A DNA stretch of 64,000 nt from Nocardia africana NBRC 100379 (GCF_001612635.1 NZ_BDAV01000012.1:124001-188000); one strand, 5' to 3'. Positions 1-8,629 are shown, counted from the first letter of the stretch. The notes: generated by a model from the letters alone, not told the origin. Numbers and translations are program-made.

Positions 1-123
1 CCGATCGTGCTGACGATCCTGTCCACCCGCGACCGGCCGGACGCCGAATACGACACCGCGGCGATCGCCCGTGCCGCCACGATCGCGATCGCCACCCTGG
101 ACGGCACTGCGATTCCGCGCTGA
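1..123 (+). CDS. Class A beta-lactamase, C-terminal end (partial)
   Basis: Only the last 40 codons lie inside the window; the frame is open from base 1 to the TGA at 121-123. The tail has the pattern P-I-V-L-x-x-L-S-T-R followed by D-A-E-Y-D and an Ala-rich helix, which is how serine class A beta-lactamases end. Such an enzyme would be exported and hydrolyse beta-lactams in the envelope; chromosomal class A enzymes are common in Nocardia (family knowledge). The Ser-x-x-Lys, SDN and omega-loop Glu regions are outside the window, so activity cannot be judged. The call rests on 40 residues. Confidence 0.6.
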   Translation, partial: PIVLTILSTRDRPDAEYDTAAIARAATIAIATLDGTAIPR

Positions 124-165
124 ACGTGCCGAATCACCCTGTGCCACCCGGTTTTTCCGCAAAGG

Positions 166-205
166 CCGGGTACCCGGGTCGGTGCCGATCGACCCGGGTA
201 CCCGG
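166..205. terminator. Perfect 16-bp inverted repeat between convergent genes
   Basis: CCGGGTACCCGGGTCG at 166-181 is the exact reverse complement of 190-205, with an 8-base loop. It lies between the stop of the beta-lactamase (123, + strand) and the stop of the secreted protein gene (223, - strand). A convergent shared terminator is the simplest reading. There is no good T-tract on either side, so it would be an actinobacterial U-poor hairpin. Confidence 0.6.
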
Positions 206-222
206 TGGGATACCGCTCTCCC

Positions 223-942
223 CTACTTGGCCGGAGCCGGAGCAGGGGTGAACGGCGCATTGATGGTGGTGAAGTACTGGGCGACCGCCAGAATCGCCAC
301 CGGTGCCGTGACGAGCAGCTGGCCCGCCAGCGTGCCCAGCGCACCGACGGCGATGATGCCGCCGATGCAACCGACCACGGCCGCGGGCAGGAAGGCGCCG
401 AACAGGCCGACGATCGCGGCCGCGGCCACGGTCGCACCCGCGATGCCGCCGAGCAAGCAGCCCACCGCTCCGCCGGTGAGACCACCGACCAGCGTGCCGA
501 TCGTGGCGCCCGCGGTGATGGTGCTGGTCAGGCGGGTCCAGGCCGCGACTTCTCGGTCATAGGGTGTCTTCCACGGCGCCTGGTCCTCGAACGGGAGCGC
601 GACCGGCTTGTAGACCGCGTGCTGCAGATCGAACTGCGGAGTCAGGGTCGCCGTGCGACCGGCGATATCGGCCGCGATCGGGAATTCGAAATCGTCGACC
701 CGGAACTTCAATTCGGTTCCGGCCAGGGTCGTCCCATTGGCGGCCTTGATCTTGAAAACACCATTCTCCACGTCCAGCGAACCGGCGTCGGTGGATATGA
801 TCGTCGACTTCTCGTTCGTCGATGCCTGGTAGTTGACGGCACCCTCGTCGGGTGCGGCGGGTGCGGCATTCACGGTGCCGGCCGTCACGCCGACGGCGGC
901 GGCCACCGTCGCCGCGACCGCGGTAAAGTTCCTCATCTTCAC
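223..942 (-). CDS. Secreted glycine-rich protein, DUF8020-like paralog A
   Basis: 239 residues, predicted exported. The N-terminus is a Sec-type signal peptide ending near NAA|AP. A beta-rich domain of about 110 residues follows (motifs VDDFEFPI, TLTPQFDLQHAVYKPV, PWKTPY), then a Gly/Ala-rich hydrophobic tail (about residues 125-225) that could form glycine-zipper-like helices in or against the membrane. I chose the GTG at 942 because AGGAAA precedes it and the same GTG-AAG-ATG start is kept in the neighbouring paralog; ATG 936 is the alternative. The arrangement matches a secreted family I associate with Nocardia (DUF8020); molecular function is unknown. It forms a tandem pair with 1172-1867, with a terminator between them. 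Confidence 0.75.
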   Translation of the reverse strand: MKMRNFTAVAATVAAAVGVTAGTVNAAPAAPDEGAVNYQASTNEKSTIISTDAGSLDVENGVFKIKAANGTTLAGTELKFRVDDFEFPIAADIAGRTATLTPQFDLQHAVYKPVALPFEDQAPWKTPYDREVAAWTRLTSTITAGATIGTLVGGLTGGAVGCLLGGIAGATVAAAAIVGLFGAFLPAAVVGCIGGIIAVGALGTLAGQLLVTAPVAILAVAQYFTTINAPFTPAPAPAK

Positions 943-1088
943 TGCTTTTTCCTCATCACTCATTGCATTCCGCCGGAGCGGCTTTATCCAGTTTGTGATG
1001 AATGCGAAAAAGCGACGAGGTTAATAACCAGATGGATTCGAATACCCGGCCGAGGAAAAATAAATCGAATCTCACAAATTAAAAAAGA

Positions 1089-1120
1089 ACCCTCGCACTC
1101 GAAAGTGCGAGGGTCCTTTT
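1089..1120 (-). terminator. Rho-independent terminator of paralog B
   Basis: An 11-bp perfect stem (1089-1099 with 1104-1114) around a CGAA loop. Read on the - strand it is followed by a run of six T (bases 1081-1086), directly downstream of the gene ending at 1172. It separates the two paralogs, so paralog A needs its own promoter within 943-1080. Confidence 0.85.
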
Positions 1121-1171
1121 AATTCGGCCACTGAAATAATTACCGGCTCAGGGGTGGGGCCGGCGAGCACT

Positions 1172-1867
1172 TCACTTGGCCGGGGCCTTGAACGGCTCGT
1201 TGATGGTGGAGAAGTACTGGATCGCGGCGCCGATCGCGACCGGGGCGGTCACGAAGATCTGGCCGGCGAGCACACCCAGGAAGCCGACGGCGGCGGCACC
1301 GGCGACACAGCCGCCGAGCGGGCCGAGGCCGAACAGGGTGGCCAGCGCACCGGTGGCGACGACACCGAGGGCAGCGCCCGCGATGCAGCCGATGACCGCG
1401 CCGCCGATACCACCGGCCGCGGTGCCGATGGCAGCGCCGGTGGCGATGGTGTCCTTGAGACGAGTGAAGGCGGCGACCTCACGCTCGTACGGGGTCTTCC
1501 ACGGCGCGCTGTCCTCGAACGGGAGGGCGACCGGCTTGTAGACCGCGTGCTGCAGATCGAACTGCGGGGTGAGCGTCGCCGTGCGACCGGAGATGTCGGC
1601 GGCGATCGGGAACTCGAAATCGTCGACACGGAACCGCAATGGGGTTCCGGCCACGGTGGTCCCGTTGGCGGCCTTGATCGTGAATACGCCGTCCTCGACA
1701 TCCAGCGACCCGGCGTCGGTCGAAATGATCGCCGCGTTCTCCGTGGACCTCGCCTGGTAGTTCACGACACCGTCGTCGGCGGCCGGAGCGGCCTGAACCG
1801 TCCCCGCCAGCGCACCCAACGTCGTAGCGACCAGCGCCGTGAGCACGGCGAATTTCCTCATCTTCAC
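1172..1867 (-). CDS. Secreted glycine-rich protein, DUF8020-like paralog B
   Basis: 231 residues with the same layout as paralog A: signal peptide ending near VQA|AP, beta-rich domain, Gly/Ala-rich hydrophobic C-terminal third, and a nearly identical end (YFSTINEPFKAPAK against YFTTINAPF). About 80 residues in the middle are almost the same in both proteins, while the hydrophobic tails differ clearly, so the duplication is recent enough to see but the tails are diverging faster. The start is GTG 1867 (ATG 1861 two codons later), preceded by AGGAT. The longer upstream frame (to 1942) has no export logic and is not used. Probably a cell-envelope protein; role unknown. Confidence 0.75.
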   Translation of the reverse strand: MKMRKFAVLTALVATTLGALAGTVQAAPAADDGVVNYQARSTENAAIISTDAGSLDVEDGVFTIKAANGTTVAGTPLRFRVDDFEFPIAADISGRTATLTPQFDLQHAVYKPVALPFEDSAPWKTPYEREVAAFTRLKDTIATGAAIGTAAGGIGGAVIGCIAGAALGVVATGALATLFGLGPLGGCVAGAAAVGFLGVLAGQIFVTAPVAIGAAIQYFSTINEPFKAPAK

Positions 1868-2041
1868 TGCTTGAATCCTCGACTTTCCGACTGCCGGCAC
1901 GCGGCAGCACAGGTTGCCGTGTCCGGCACAGACACACGGCATCGGTGGAGTTTGCGGGCGTTCGACGCGGATGGGCCAGGATAAGAACCAGCCCGATTAC
2001 AACCGGTGACTCACTTCCGGTCATCGTTGATCATGACCCGA

Positions 2042-3193
2042 ATGAGTCTGTCGTTCCACTGGTTCCTTCCCACCTATGGCGATTCCCGCAATCTGGTCGC
2101 GGGCGGTCACGGCACCTCGATGTCGGGCGATCGTCCGGCCTCGCTGCGCTATCTGAACCAGATCGCGGGTGCCGCGGAGGAGAACGGCTTCGAGGCGGTG
2201 CTGACGCCGACCGGCGCATGGTGTGAGGATGCCTGGCTGACGACGGCCATGCTGGTGGAGACCACGGAAACGCTGAAATTCCTGGTCGCCTTCCGTCCCG
2301 GTGTGGTGAGTCCCACCCTCGCCGCGCAGATGGCGGGAACCTTCCAGCGGCATTCACGCGGACGCCTGCTGCTGAACGTCGTGACCGGCGGCGAACCGCA
2401 CGAACAGCAGGCCTACGGCGACTTCCTGGACAAGGAACAGCGGTACGAGCGCACCGGCGAGTTCCTGCACATCGTGCGCGAACTGTGGGGCTCCGACGCC
2501 CCGGTGACGTTCGAAGGCAAACATCTGCGGGTGCGCAACGCGCAACTGAACAACCGGCCGGATCCGATTCCGCCGGTGTTCTTCGGTGGCTCGTCGGCCG
2601 CCGCCGGACCGGTGGCCGCCCGCTACACCGACACCTACCTCACCTGGGGTGAACCGCTGTTCGCGGTGAGCAAGAAGCTGGAGTGGATCCGCCGGCTCGC
2701 GGTGGACGAGGGCCGCATCCTCGATTACGGCCTGCGCATCCACGTCATCTCCCGCGACACGTCCGAACAGGCCTGGGCCGAGGCCGATCGCCTGCTGCAA
2801 GCGGTGAACCCGGCGGATATCGAACGGGTGCAGGCGAATCTGGCCCAGAGTGAATCCGAGGGCCAGCGGCGGATGCTGGAACTGCACGGTGGCAACACCG
2901 ATCGGCTCGAGATCGCGCCCAACCTGTGGGCCGGTGTCGGACTGGTGCGCGGCGGCGCGGGAACGGCGCTGGTCGGCTCGCACGAAGAGGTGGCCGAGCG
3001 GCTGATCGAATACTCCCGCCTCGGCATAACGCAGTTCATTCTCTCCGGTTATCCGCATGTGGAGGAGGCGTACTGGTTCGGCGAGGGAGTCCTGCCGATC
3101 CTGCAGCGCCGCGGACTGTGGCAGCCGCCCGCTCATCGCGAAAACCGGGTCGCCACAACACCATTCGCCACCGCGGCCGCGAGCAGCAGCTAA
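2042..3193 (+). CDS. ssuD: FMNH2-dependent alkanesulfonate monooxygenase
   Basis: 383 residues, the usual SsuD length. Luciferase-like (LLM) TIM-barrel enzyme that uses reduced FMN and O2 to cleave alkanesulfonates to aldehyde and sulfite for sulfur supply; cytoplasmic. The N-terminus MSLSFHWFLPTYGDSR aligns with the SsuD start, which decides ATG 2042 over ATG 2033 and the upstream frame. Family features seen: EENGFEAVLTPTG, RPGVVSPT, LLLNVVTGGEP, YGDF, and the flexible-lid region near residues 230-290. There is no clear ribosome-binding site, so the leader may be short or absent. No ssuABC transporter or ssuE reductase is next to it. Confidence 0.88.
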   Translation: MSLSFHWFLPTYGDSRNLVAGGHGTSMSGDRPASLRYLNQIAGAAEENGFEAVLTPTGAWCEDAWLTTAMLVETTETLKFLVAFRPGVVSPTLAAQMAGTFQRHSRGRLLLNVVTGGEPHEQQAYGDFLDKEQRYERTGEFLHIVRELWGSDAPVTFEGKHLRVRNAQLNNRPDPIPPVFFGGSSAAAGPVAARYTDTYLTWGEPLFAVSKKLEWIRRLAVDEGRILDYGLRIHVISRDTSEQAWAEADRLLQAVNPADIERVQANLAQSESEGQRRMLELHGGNTDRLEIAPNLWAGVGLVRGGAGTALVGSHEEVAERLIEYSRLGITQFILSGYPHVEEAYWFGEGVLPILQRRGLWQPPAHRENRVATTPFATAAASSS

Positions 3194-3333
3194 CCTGCCA
3201 CGAATTCCGGCCGGCACCCTCTCGGCATGCTCACCGGGTGATCTATACAGCCGCTAACACATAGCTACACTCGTTGGCGAGCGATCAGAACCCCGTACAT
3301 GAGCTAACCGATGTCTCGGAGAGGGTGTCGATC

Positions 3334-4089
3334 ATGGCCGTATACGACGTAAGCAACCGAGCAGCAATAGTCAGCGGTGGCGGTTCCGGGATCGGACGGG
3401 CGGTCGCGCACGAACTCGCACGCAGTGGCGCCGCGGTCCTGGTGTTCGATCTCGACGAGGACGCCGCGAATACGGTGGTCGAGGAGATTCGCGGTGCGGG
3501 CGGGCAGGCGAGCGGCTTCGCCGGCGATGCCTCCGATCCGGAGACCGTCCGGCGCAGCGTCGCGGCCGCCGCTGAACTGGGACCCCTGCGGATCGCGGTC
3601 AACAACGCCGGCATCAGCGGGGAGAGTGCGCTGATCGGTGACTATTCGCTGGAGGGCTGGCGCAAGGTCTTGTCGGTGAACCTCGACGGCGTGTTCTACG
3701 CGCTGCGCGAACAACTTCCGGTCGTCGCGGCCGCGGGCGGCGGCGCCATCGTGAATATGGCGTCGATTCTCGGCAGCGTCGGATTCGCGAATTCCTCGGC
3801 GTACGTCACGGCCAAACACGGCCTGCTCGGCCTGACCCAGAACGCGGCCCTGGAATACGCCGCCCAGGGCGTGCGGGTCACCGCCGTCGGGCCCGGCTTC
3901 ATCCACACTCCGCTGCTCGGCGCCAACCTCGACGAGGAAACGCAGGCTTTCCTCGCCCAGAAACACGCCCTGGGCAGGCTGGGCACCCCGGAGGAGGTCG
4001 CGGGGCTGGTCGCCTTCCTGGCCAGCGATGCGGCCACGTTCATCACCGGCAGTTATCACCTGGTCGACGGCGGATACACCGCGCAGTAG
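3334..4089 (+). CDS. SDR-family NAD(P)-dependent oxidoreductase
   Basis: 251-residue classical short-chain dehydrogenase. The nucleotide site is S-G-G-G-S-G-I-G (residues 14-21, with Ser in place of the first Thr), D39 at the end of beta-2 favours NAD(H), NNAG is at 90-93, and the catalytic residues are S144, Y157 and K161. The C-terminal ITGSYHLVDGGYTAQ is the family ending. The start is ATG 3334 with GGAGAGGG just upstream; the extension back to a TTG at 3274 is not needed. It acts on an unknown alcohol/ketone or 3-hydroxyacyl substrate. It stands alone between convergent or unrelated genes. Confidence 0.85.
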   Translation: MAVYDVSNRAAIVSGGGSGIGRAVAHELARSGAAVLVFDLDEDAANTVVEEIRGAGGQASGFAGDASDPETVRRSVAAAAELGPLRIAVNNAGISGESALIGDYSLEGWRKVLSVNLDGVFYALREQLPVVAAAGGGAIVNMASILGSVGFANSSAYVTAKHGLLGLTQNAALEYAAQGVRVTAVGPGFIHTPLLGANLDEETQAFLAQKHALGRLGTPEEVAGLVAFLASDAATFITGSYHLVDGGYTAQ

Positions 4090-4110
4090 CCGGACCGCCT
4101 CGAGCCCGGG

Positions 4111-4698
4111 CTATGTCGCCTTGGCTTCCTTCGCGGCGGCCTTCATCTGCTTCTTGAACGCCCGCACCTCGAGCAGTGACTCGTTGTCGACGATATCGGC
4201 GGCCGAGCGGCGCGAATTCGGCTCCGAGTAGGCGCCGGCCGCCTTCTCCCACCCCGCCGGCCGCACACCGAGTTGTTTGCCCAGCAGCGCCAGGAAGATA
4301 CGTGCCTTCTGATCGCCGTAGCCGGGCAGTTCCTTCAACCGGCGCAGCACTTCCTTGCCGTCGGGATCGTCGCGAGTCCAGATTTCGGAGGTGATGCCGT
4401 CATAGTGTTCGACGACGTAGCGGGCCAGTTCCTGGGTGCGCCGGGCCATCGAGCGGCCGTAGCGGTGGATGGCGGGCGGGGTCGCGCCCAATTCCTCGAA
4501 CTCCTCCGGATCGGCCTCCGCGATCCGGTGGATATCGAAACCGTTCATACGGTCGGCGATCTTCTTCGGACCGCGGAACGCATGTTCGAGGGGAAACTGC
4601 TGATCCAGCAGCATCCCGGTCAAGAGGGCGAAGTCGTCCTCCGACAACAGCTTGTCCGACTCCGGTTCCTGCGCGAGGCACACTTTGCGGCTCACCAT
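4111..4698 (-). CDS. HhH-GPD superfamily protein of the actinobacterial small type
   Basis: 195 residues related to endonuclease III/AlkA-type base-excision glycosylases. LCLAQ-like start, FALLTGMLLDQQ helix and a helix-hairpin-helix LPGYGDQKA at residues 124-132. Two positions differ from active bifunctional enzymes: Gln occupies the place of the endonuclease III hairpin Lys, and the catalytic Asp expected about 18 residues on falls in RPAGWEKAAG, which has no Asp. It may bind DNA without classical glycosylase chemistry, or use other residues. Start ATG 4698 (MVSRKVCL) matches the family better than 4737. It is convergent with the SDR gene. Confidence 0.75.
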   Translation of the reverse strand: MVSRKVCLAQEPESDKLLSEDDFALLTGMLLDQQFPLEHAFRGPKKIADRMNGFDIHRIAEADPEEFEELGATPPAIHRYGRSMARRTQELARYVVEHYDGITSEIWTRDDPDGKEVLRRLKELPGYGDQKARIFLALLGKQLGVRPAGWEKAAGAYSEPNSRRSAADIVDNESLLEVRAFKKQMKAAAKEAKAT

Positions 4699-4802
4699 GT
4701 ATCGATCATGGCAGACGGCCGGATATCCGCCTACCAACCGACGTGACGGGACTCACATGCCTACCCACCCGTAGCTTTTCTGCGCGCGTAGGGTGAATCT
4801 TC

Positions 4803-5678
4803 ATGCCCGACACTTTGGCAACACCCACGGTGGAAGATATGGCGCCCACACACAGCTCCTCGGCAGACAATTCCTCACCCTCAGGGCTGAGGCCGGACCG
4901 TTTCGATCGCGCGGGCCGCGACCAGCTCATCGATGTTCACGATCTGCAGGCAGCACTGCCCGGAATTCGCGGACTACGCCGCTGGGCGCACGACGCCCTG
5001 GCCGTCGCTCCGGGCGAGAGTGCGGTCGACATCGGCTCCGGCACCGGCTCGGAGGTGCTGGTCTTCGCCGACGCCGTCGGCCCGACCGGTGACGCGGTCG
5101 GCGTCGAACCCGATCCGAATCTGCTGGCCGGGGCGGAACGCCGTGCGGCCCAGCACAATTCGCCGGCCCGGTTCGTGCCCGGCGATGCCTACGGACTCCC
5201 GTTCGGCGGTGACACCTTCGATGTCGCGCTGTGCGAACGGGTCTTCCAGCATCTGACCGCTCCGGCGCGCGCCGCGCGGGAGATCGCGCGGGTATTGAAG
5301 CCGGGCGGACGCGTCGTCGTCATGGACAGCGACTGGGGCACCGCCATCGTGCATCCCGGCGACCGGCGGGTCGTGCACGAGGTGGTCGAAACCCTGATCA
5401 CCAACACCACCAACCCGTTCTCGGGACGGCGGCTGCCCGGCCTGCTCGCCGGCGCGGGACTGGTCGTCGACGATATCGGCTCGCATGCGCTGGTCCAGGA
5501 CGCGAGCGCCGGCGCGGGTGCGCTGGTGGCCCGCATCGCCGGGATGGCGGAGGCACGCGGGGCGATCACCGAGGCGCAGCGGCGGGAGTTGCTGGCGGAG
5601 CTGGAAGCCGGCGCGCGCACCGGTGACATCCACCTCTCGGTGACGATGTTCGCGGTACTGGCGCACAAGCCGCAGTAA
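4803..5678 (+). CDS. Class I SAM-dependent methyltransferase
   Basis: 291 residues. Motif I is VDIGSGTGSEVL (about residues 77-88), motif II GVEPDPN, and motif IV region CERVFQHL, followed by LKPGGRVVVMDSDWGT; this is the UbiE/methyltransferase-11 type fold. The start ATG 4803 has AGGG about 10 bases upstream; ATG 4839 is possible, because the first ~35 residues are Ser/Thr-rich and not part of the fold. The substrate is unknown (small molecule or lipid). It is divergent from the HhH gene with about 100 bases between the starts, and convergent with the aminotransferase gene. Confidence 0.8.
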   Translation: MPDTLATPTVEDMAPTHSSSADNSSPSGLRPDRFDRAGRDQLIDVHDLQAALPGIRGLRRWAHDALAVAPGESAVDIGSGTGSEVLVFADAVGPTGDAVGVEPDPNLLAGAERRAAQHNSPARFVPGDAYGLPFGGDTFDVALCERVFQHLTAPARAAREIARVLKPGGRVVVMDSDWGTAIVHPGDRRVVHEVVETLITNTTNPFSGRRLPGLLAGAGLVVDDIGSHALVQDASAGAGALVARIAGMAEARGAITEAQRRELLAELEAGARTGDIHLSVTMFAVLAHKPQ

Positions 5679-5754
5679 CGGGCGAAGATCGGTTCGCGGC
5701 CCCCGAACAGGGGCCGCGAACCATGCAGCCGACTCCGTGGCAGGTCGCGCCGCT

Positions 5755-7041
5755 CTACTTCCCCAGCAGCTTCTCGGTGGCCGCGAGCAGGACACAGGTC
5801 GCCAGACCGTCCATCGCCTTCTCCAGGTCGGCGAGCGACGGGAAACTGGGGGCGATGCGAATGTTCTTGTCCTCCGGGTCTTTTCCGTAGGGGAACGCCG
5901 AACCGGCGGGTGTCAGGGCGATGCCGGCCTCCTTGGCCAGCGCCACCACGCGCGCGGCCGTGCCCTCGACCACGTCCAGGCTGATGAAGTAGCCGCCCTT
6001 GGGCTCGGTCCAGGAGGCGACCTTCGAGGCGCCCAGACGATCCTCCAGGATCCGCAGCACCAGTTTGAATTTCGGCTCGAGCACGGCGCGGTGGGCCTGC
6101 ATGTGCCGGCGCACCCCCTCGGCATCACCGAAGAAGCGCAGGTGACGCAACTGGTTCACCTTGTCCGGGCCGATGCTCTTCTTCGCGGCGTACTTCAGGT
6201 ACCAGGTCAGGTTCTCGGTGGACGCGCCGAAGAAGCTGACACCGGCACCGGCGAAGGTGATCTTCGACGTGGAGGCGAAGACGAAGGGCCGGTTGGGGTT
6301 TCCGGCCGCGGCGGCCATTCCGAGCACATCGAACACCGGGGCGGCGGTATCGGTCAGCGGGTGCACCGCGTAGGCGTTGTCCCAGAACAGGCGGAAGTCC
6401 GGCGCCGCGGTGGGCATCGAAACAAGTTCGCGCACAACCTCTTCGGAGAAGTTCACGCCGGTCGGGTTGGAGTAGTTGGGGACCGCCCACAGGCCCTTGA
6501 TCTGCGGGTCGGCGGCGACCAGTTCCGCGATCGCGTGCACGTCCGGGCCGTCGTGGTTGATGGCGATCGGAATCATCTGCACGCCCAGCGTTTCGGTGAT
6601 CCCGAAGTGGCGATCGTATCCCGGGCTCGGGCACAGGAACTTGATCGGCTCGTCGGCCCAGCGGGTCGTCGAATCGGCCGTACCGTGCAGCATCGCGAAC
6701 ACGATCACGTCGTGCATCAGCTCCAGGCTGGCGTTGTTGCCGGCGAGCAGGTTCTCGACCGGAATGCCCAGCAGTTCACCGAAGATCGCGCGCAACTCCG
6801 GCAGGCCGTGCAGGCCGCCGTAGTTGCGGCAGTCGGTGCCGGTGCCGTCGCGGTAGTCGTCGGCGCCCGGCAGGGCGAGCAGGCCGGCGGAGAGATCGAG
6901 TTGCTCCGGCGAGGGCTTGCCCCTCGTCAGATCCAGCGTGAGCTTCTCGGTCTGGAGCTTCGCGTAGTTCGCGGTCTGCGTCTCGTGTTCCGATACGAGT
7001 TCCGCATGGCTCATCAAACCGATCTGCGTTTGCCGGGGCAT
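5755..7041 (-). CDS. Aspartate aminotransferase, Rv3722c-like PLP enzyme
   Basis: 428 residues, fold-type I PLP transaminase. LDLTRGKPSPEQLDLS near the start, NYGGLHGLPELR, VPNYSNPTG, the D-N-A-Y cofactor Asp/Tyr pair, the Schiff-base Lys in STSKITFAGAG, and the carboxylate Arg in IRIAPSFP. The sequence matches the large single-gene aspartate transaminase of mycobacteria (Rv3722c), which moves amino groups between glutamate and oxaloacetate and feeds nitrogen metabolism. The SRP RNA lies just upstream on the same strand, as in M. tuberculosis. The start could be ATG 7041 or ATG 7014 (MSHAELV). Confidence 0.85.
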   Translation of the reverse strand: MPRQTQIGLMSHAELVSEHETQTANYAKLQTEKLTLDLTRGKPSPEQLDLSAGLLALPGADDYRDGTGTDCRNYGGLHGLPELRAIFGELLGIPVENLLAGNNASLELMHDVIVFAMLHGTADSTTRWADEPIKFLCPSPGYDRHFGITETLGVQMIPIAINHDGPDVHAIAELVAADPQIKGLWAVPNYSNPTGVNFSEEVVRELVSMPTAAPDFRLFWDNAYAVHPLTDTAAPVFDVLGMAAAAGNPNRPFVFASTSKITFAGAGVSFFGASTENLTWYLKYAAKKSIGPDKVNQLRHLRFFGDAEGVRRHMQAHRAVLEPKFKLVLRILEDRLGASKVASWTEPKGGYFISLDVVEGTAARVVALAKEAGIALTPAGSAFPYGKDPEDKNIRIAPSFPSLADLEKAMDGLATCVLLAATEKLLGK

Positions 7042-7171
7042 CCTGAGCAGCCTTTCAAGCAGCGAGGTAACAGGTGGACGGATCCTGCGCTTCTGGCGCG
7101 GACCCAGCCGACCACGTTACTCGCCGGACGCGCCCCGTGGCAGATAAGAATATTTCCCCCCGGAAAGTAAA

Positions 7172-7262
7172 GGGGACCCCGCGCACCCGGCAGAGCCCGT
7201 TGACCCTTGCTGCCTTCCGGCCCTGGGGGAGTTCACAGGATGCGCGCCGCGCGGGATCCGTC
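7172..7262 (-). ncRNA. ffs: Signal recognition particle RNA (4.5S, small bacterial type)
   Basis: Read on the - strand, the core GGCCGGAAGGCAGCAAGGG is the universal SRP domain IV apex with its GGAA tetraloop and the AGCA internal-loop strand. The ends pair: GGATCCCGCGC at the 5' side (7259 downward) with GCGCGGGGTCC at the 3' side (ending 7174) gives 11 continuous pairs including one U-G. Length is about 86-91 nt. The RNA binds Ffh to target nascent membrane and secreted proteins. Exact ends are estimated from the helix. Confidence 0.93.
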
Positions 7263-7369
7263 GGCCAGTGTAGTCACAACTGTCCACTCGAGTGGAATCC
7301 GGGCGGAGTCGATACGATCACCTGCGACATTTTTCGAGGGGGCTTCCGCGCCAGGACCGGAGGAAAGAC

Positions 7370-8344
7370 GTGACAGGCAGTAATCCACCGCACGGTGGGC
7401 CCGAGTATCCGGGGCTGGGTAACCCGCCCAACGAAACCGTGCACTGGTGGTCGACGCCGGCGGCTCCGGAGCAGCCGCTCACCGGTACCGATCCGACCGT
7501 CATGGGTGGGCGTCCCGGGCCCGTGACCGGCGCGGACCCGACGGTTCTGGGAGCCGGGTTCGACGCCTATCACGGTGGCGCCCCGCAGCAGCCATACGCC
7601 CAGCAGCAGCCACCGCCGTCCGTGCCGAATTATCCCCAGCAGCAGTTCCCGCCGCCTTATGCACAAGGACCGGCGTACCCGCAGCCGCCCAAGAAGAACA
7701 ACGCCGCGTGGATCGTCGGCGGCGTGGTCGGCCTGGTCGTGGTGATCGGCATCGTGATCGGCGTGATCGCGCTCACCGGCGGTGGCGGGGGCGGGAGCAA
7801 GGGACCGCTCGGCGACAAGAAGGGGGTCGACGGCAACTATTCGATGGCCAATGTCACCGACGCCTGCTCGCTCATCGATACCACGGTGCTGCGCAAGTGG
7901 GCGCCCACGCCCAAGGACGCGCCCGAGCACACCGAACGCGCACCCGACTCCAGCTTCGGCGGCGGCAACCTGACCTGCCGCGCCCGGTACGACGGCGCCG
8001 GCAAGTACGGCACCGACGGCTCCGATATCGACCTCGAAGCCGACTTCCAGAGCAAATACAGCGATCCGCAGTTCAACAGCTGGAAGAACTACGACACCAA
8101 GACCACCGGCAGCGGCCGCACCTCCGGCGATATCGCGGGCATCGGCAGCCAGGCCTACTACGCCGCCTACCAGCAGAACTACTCCAGCTTCGTGACCCTC
8201 GACTACACCTGCGCGGCCCTGGACTCCAACGTCTCGGTCAAGGTGGAACTACGGATTCAGGCCGAGGGCAGCATCAACAGCGACGACGTCGGCACCACCT
8301 GCAAGGACCAATTGAAGAAGGCGCTCGCCGGCCTGCACAAATAG
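7370..8344 (+). CDS. Proline/glutamine-rich single-pass membrane protein with exported domain
   Basis: 324 residues. The start GTG 7370 is fixed by GGAGGAAA 4 bases upstream. Residues 1-105 are a low-complexity Pro/Gln/Gly/Tyr cytoplasmic stretch, followed by KKNN and a transmembrane helix (about 108-133, AAWIVGGVVGLVVV), a Gly linker, and an exported domain of about 180 residues with four Cys (near CSL, LTC, DYTCA and TTC) that could form two disulfides. The exported part resembles small actinobacterial lipoprotein/DUF3558-type domains, but I cannot name it. It occupies the Rv3723 position next to the SRP RNA and tRNA-Ser. Function unknown; probably at the envelope. Confidence 0.7.
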   Translation: MTGSNPPHGGPEYPGLGNPPNETVHWWSTPAAPEQPLTGTDPTVMGGRPGPVTGADPTVLGAGFDAYHGGAPQQPYAQQQPPPSVPNYPQQQFPPPYAQGPAYPQPPKKNNAAWIVGGVVGLVVVIGIVIGVIALTGGGGGGSKGPLGDKKGVDGNYSMANVTDACSLIDTTVLRKWAPTPKDAPEHTERAPDSSFGGGNLTCRARYDGAGKYGTDGSDIDLEADFQSKYSDPQFNSWKNYDTKTTGSGRTSGDIAGIGSQAYYAAYQQNYSSFVTLDYTCAALDSNVSVKVELRIQAEGSINSDDVGTTCKDQLKKALAGLHK

Positions 8345-8388
8345 CCCGGTTTGCGGTTCCGGGGGGTCCACCCGGTATATTGCTCTGC

Positions 8389-8473
8389 GGAGGATTCGCC
8401 TAGTGGCCTATGGCGCTCGCCTGGAACGCGGGTTGGGTTAACGCCCTCAGGGGTTCAAATCCCCTATCCTCCG
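8389..8473 (+). tRNA. tRNA-Ser(GGA)
   Basis: Acceptor GGAGGAT (8389-8395) pairs with ATCCTCC (8466-8472). The anticodon loop CTGGAAC gives GGA (reads UCC/UCU), the long variable arm is typical of class II tRNA-Ser, and the T-arm GGGGTTCAAATCCCC is perfect. CCA is not encoded. Confidence 0.96.
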
Positions 8474-8478
8474 CCGCG

Positions 8479-8516
8479 AAACGCCCGCTACCCCAGTGGT
8501 AGCGGGCGTTTCTTGT
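8479..8516 (+). terminator. Terminator of tRNA-Ser
   Basis: A 14-bp perfect stem (8479-8492 with 8498-8511) around CCAGT, followed by CTTGT. It lies 6 bases after the tRNA. Confidence 0.85.
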
Positions 8517-8602
8517 GTCGGTGGCTGCAGTGGCCGGCCGTCGCCGTGCGGTGACCGGGGCGATCACTCACCAGCGCAGTGACGCGCATCACTTGCCGGT
8601 GG

Positions 8603-8629
8603 TGTCACATCGCGGGACCGGCGAGCGTC
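8603..8629 (+). promoter_or_regulatory. ECF41-type promoter (TGTCACA-N16-CGTC)
   Basis: TGTCACA at 8603-8609 and CGTC at 8626-8629 are 16 bases apart, 41 bases before the start of the ECF41 sigma gene. As I recall, this is the published ECF41 recognition pattern (-35 TGTCACA, -10 CGTC). It implies that the sigma factor transcribes its own gene and the overlapping methyltransferase gene. Confidence 0.8.

Noticed and set aside
5737..7170. 477-codon + strand frame opposite the aminotransferase
   Set aside because: Antisense shadow that also runs across the start of the SRP RNA region; no recognisable protein.
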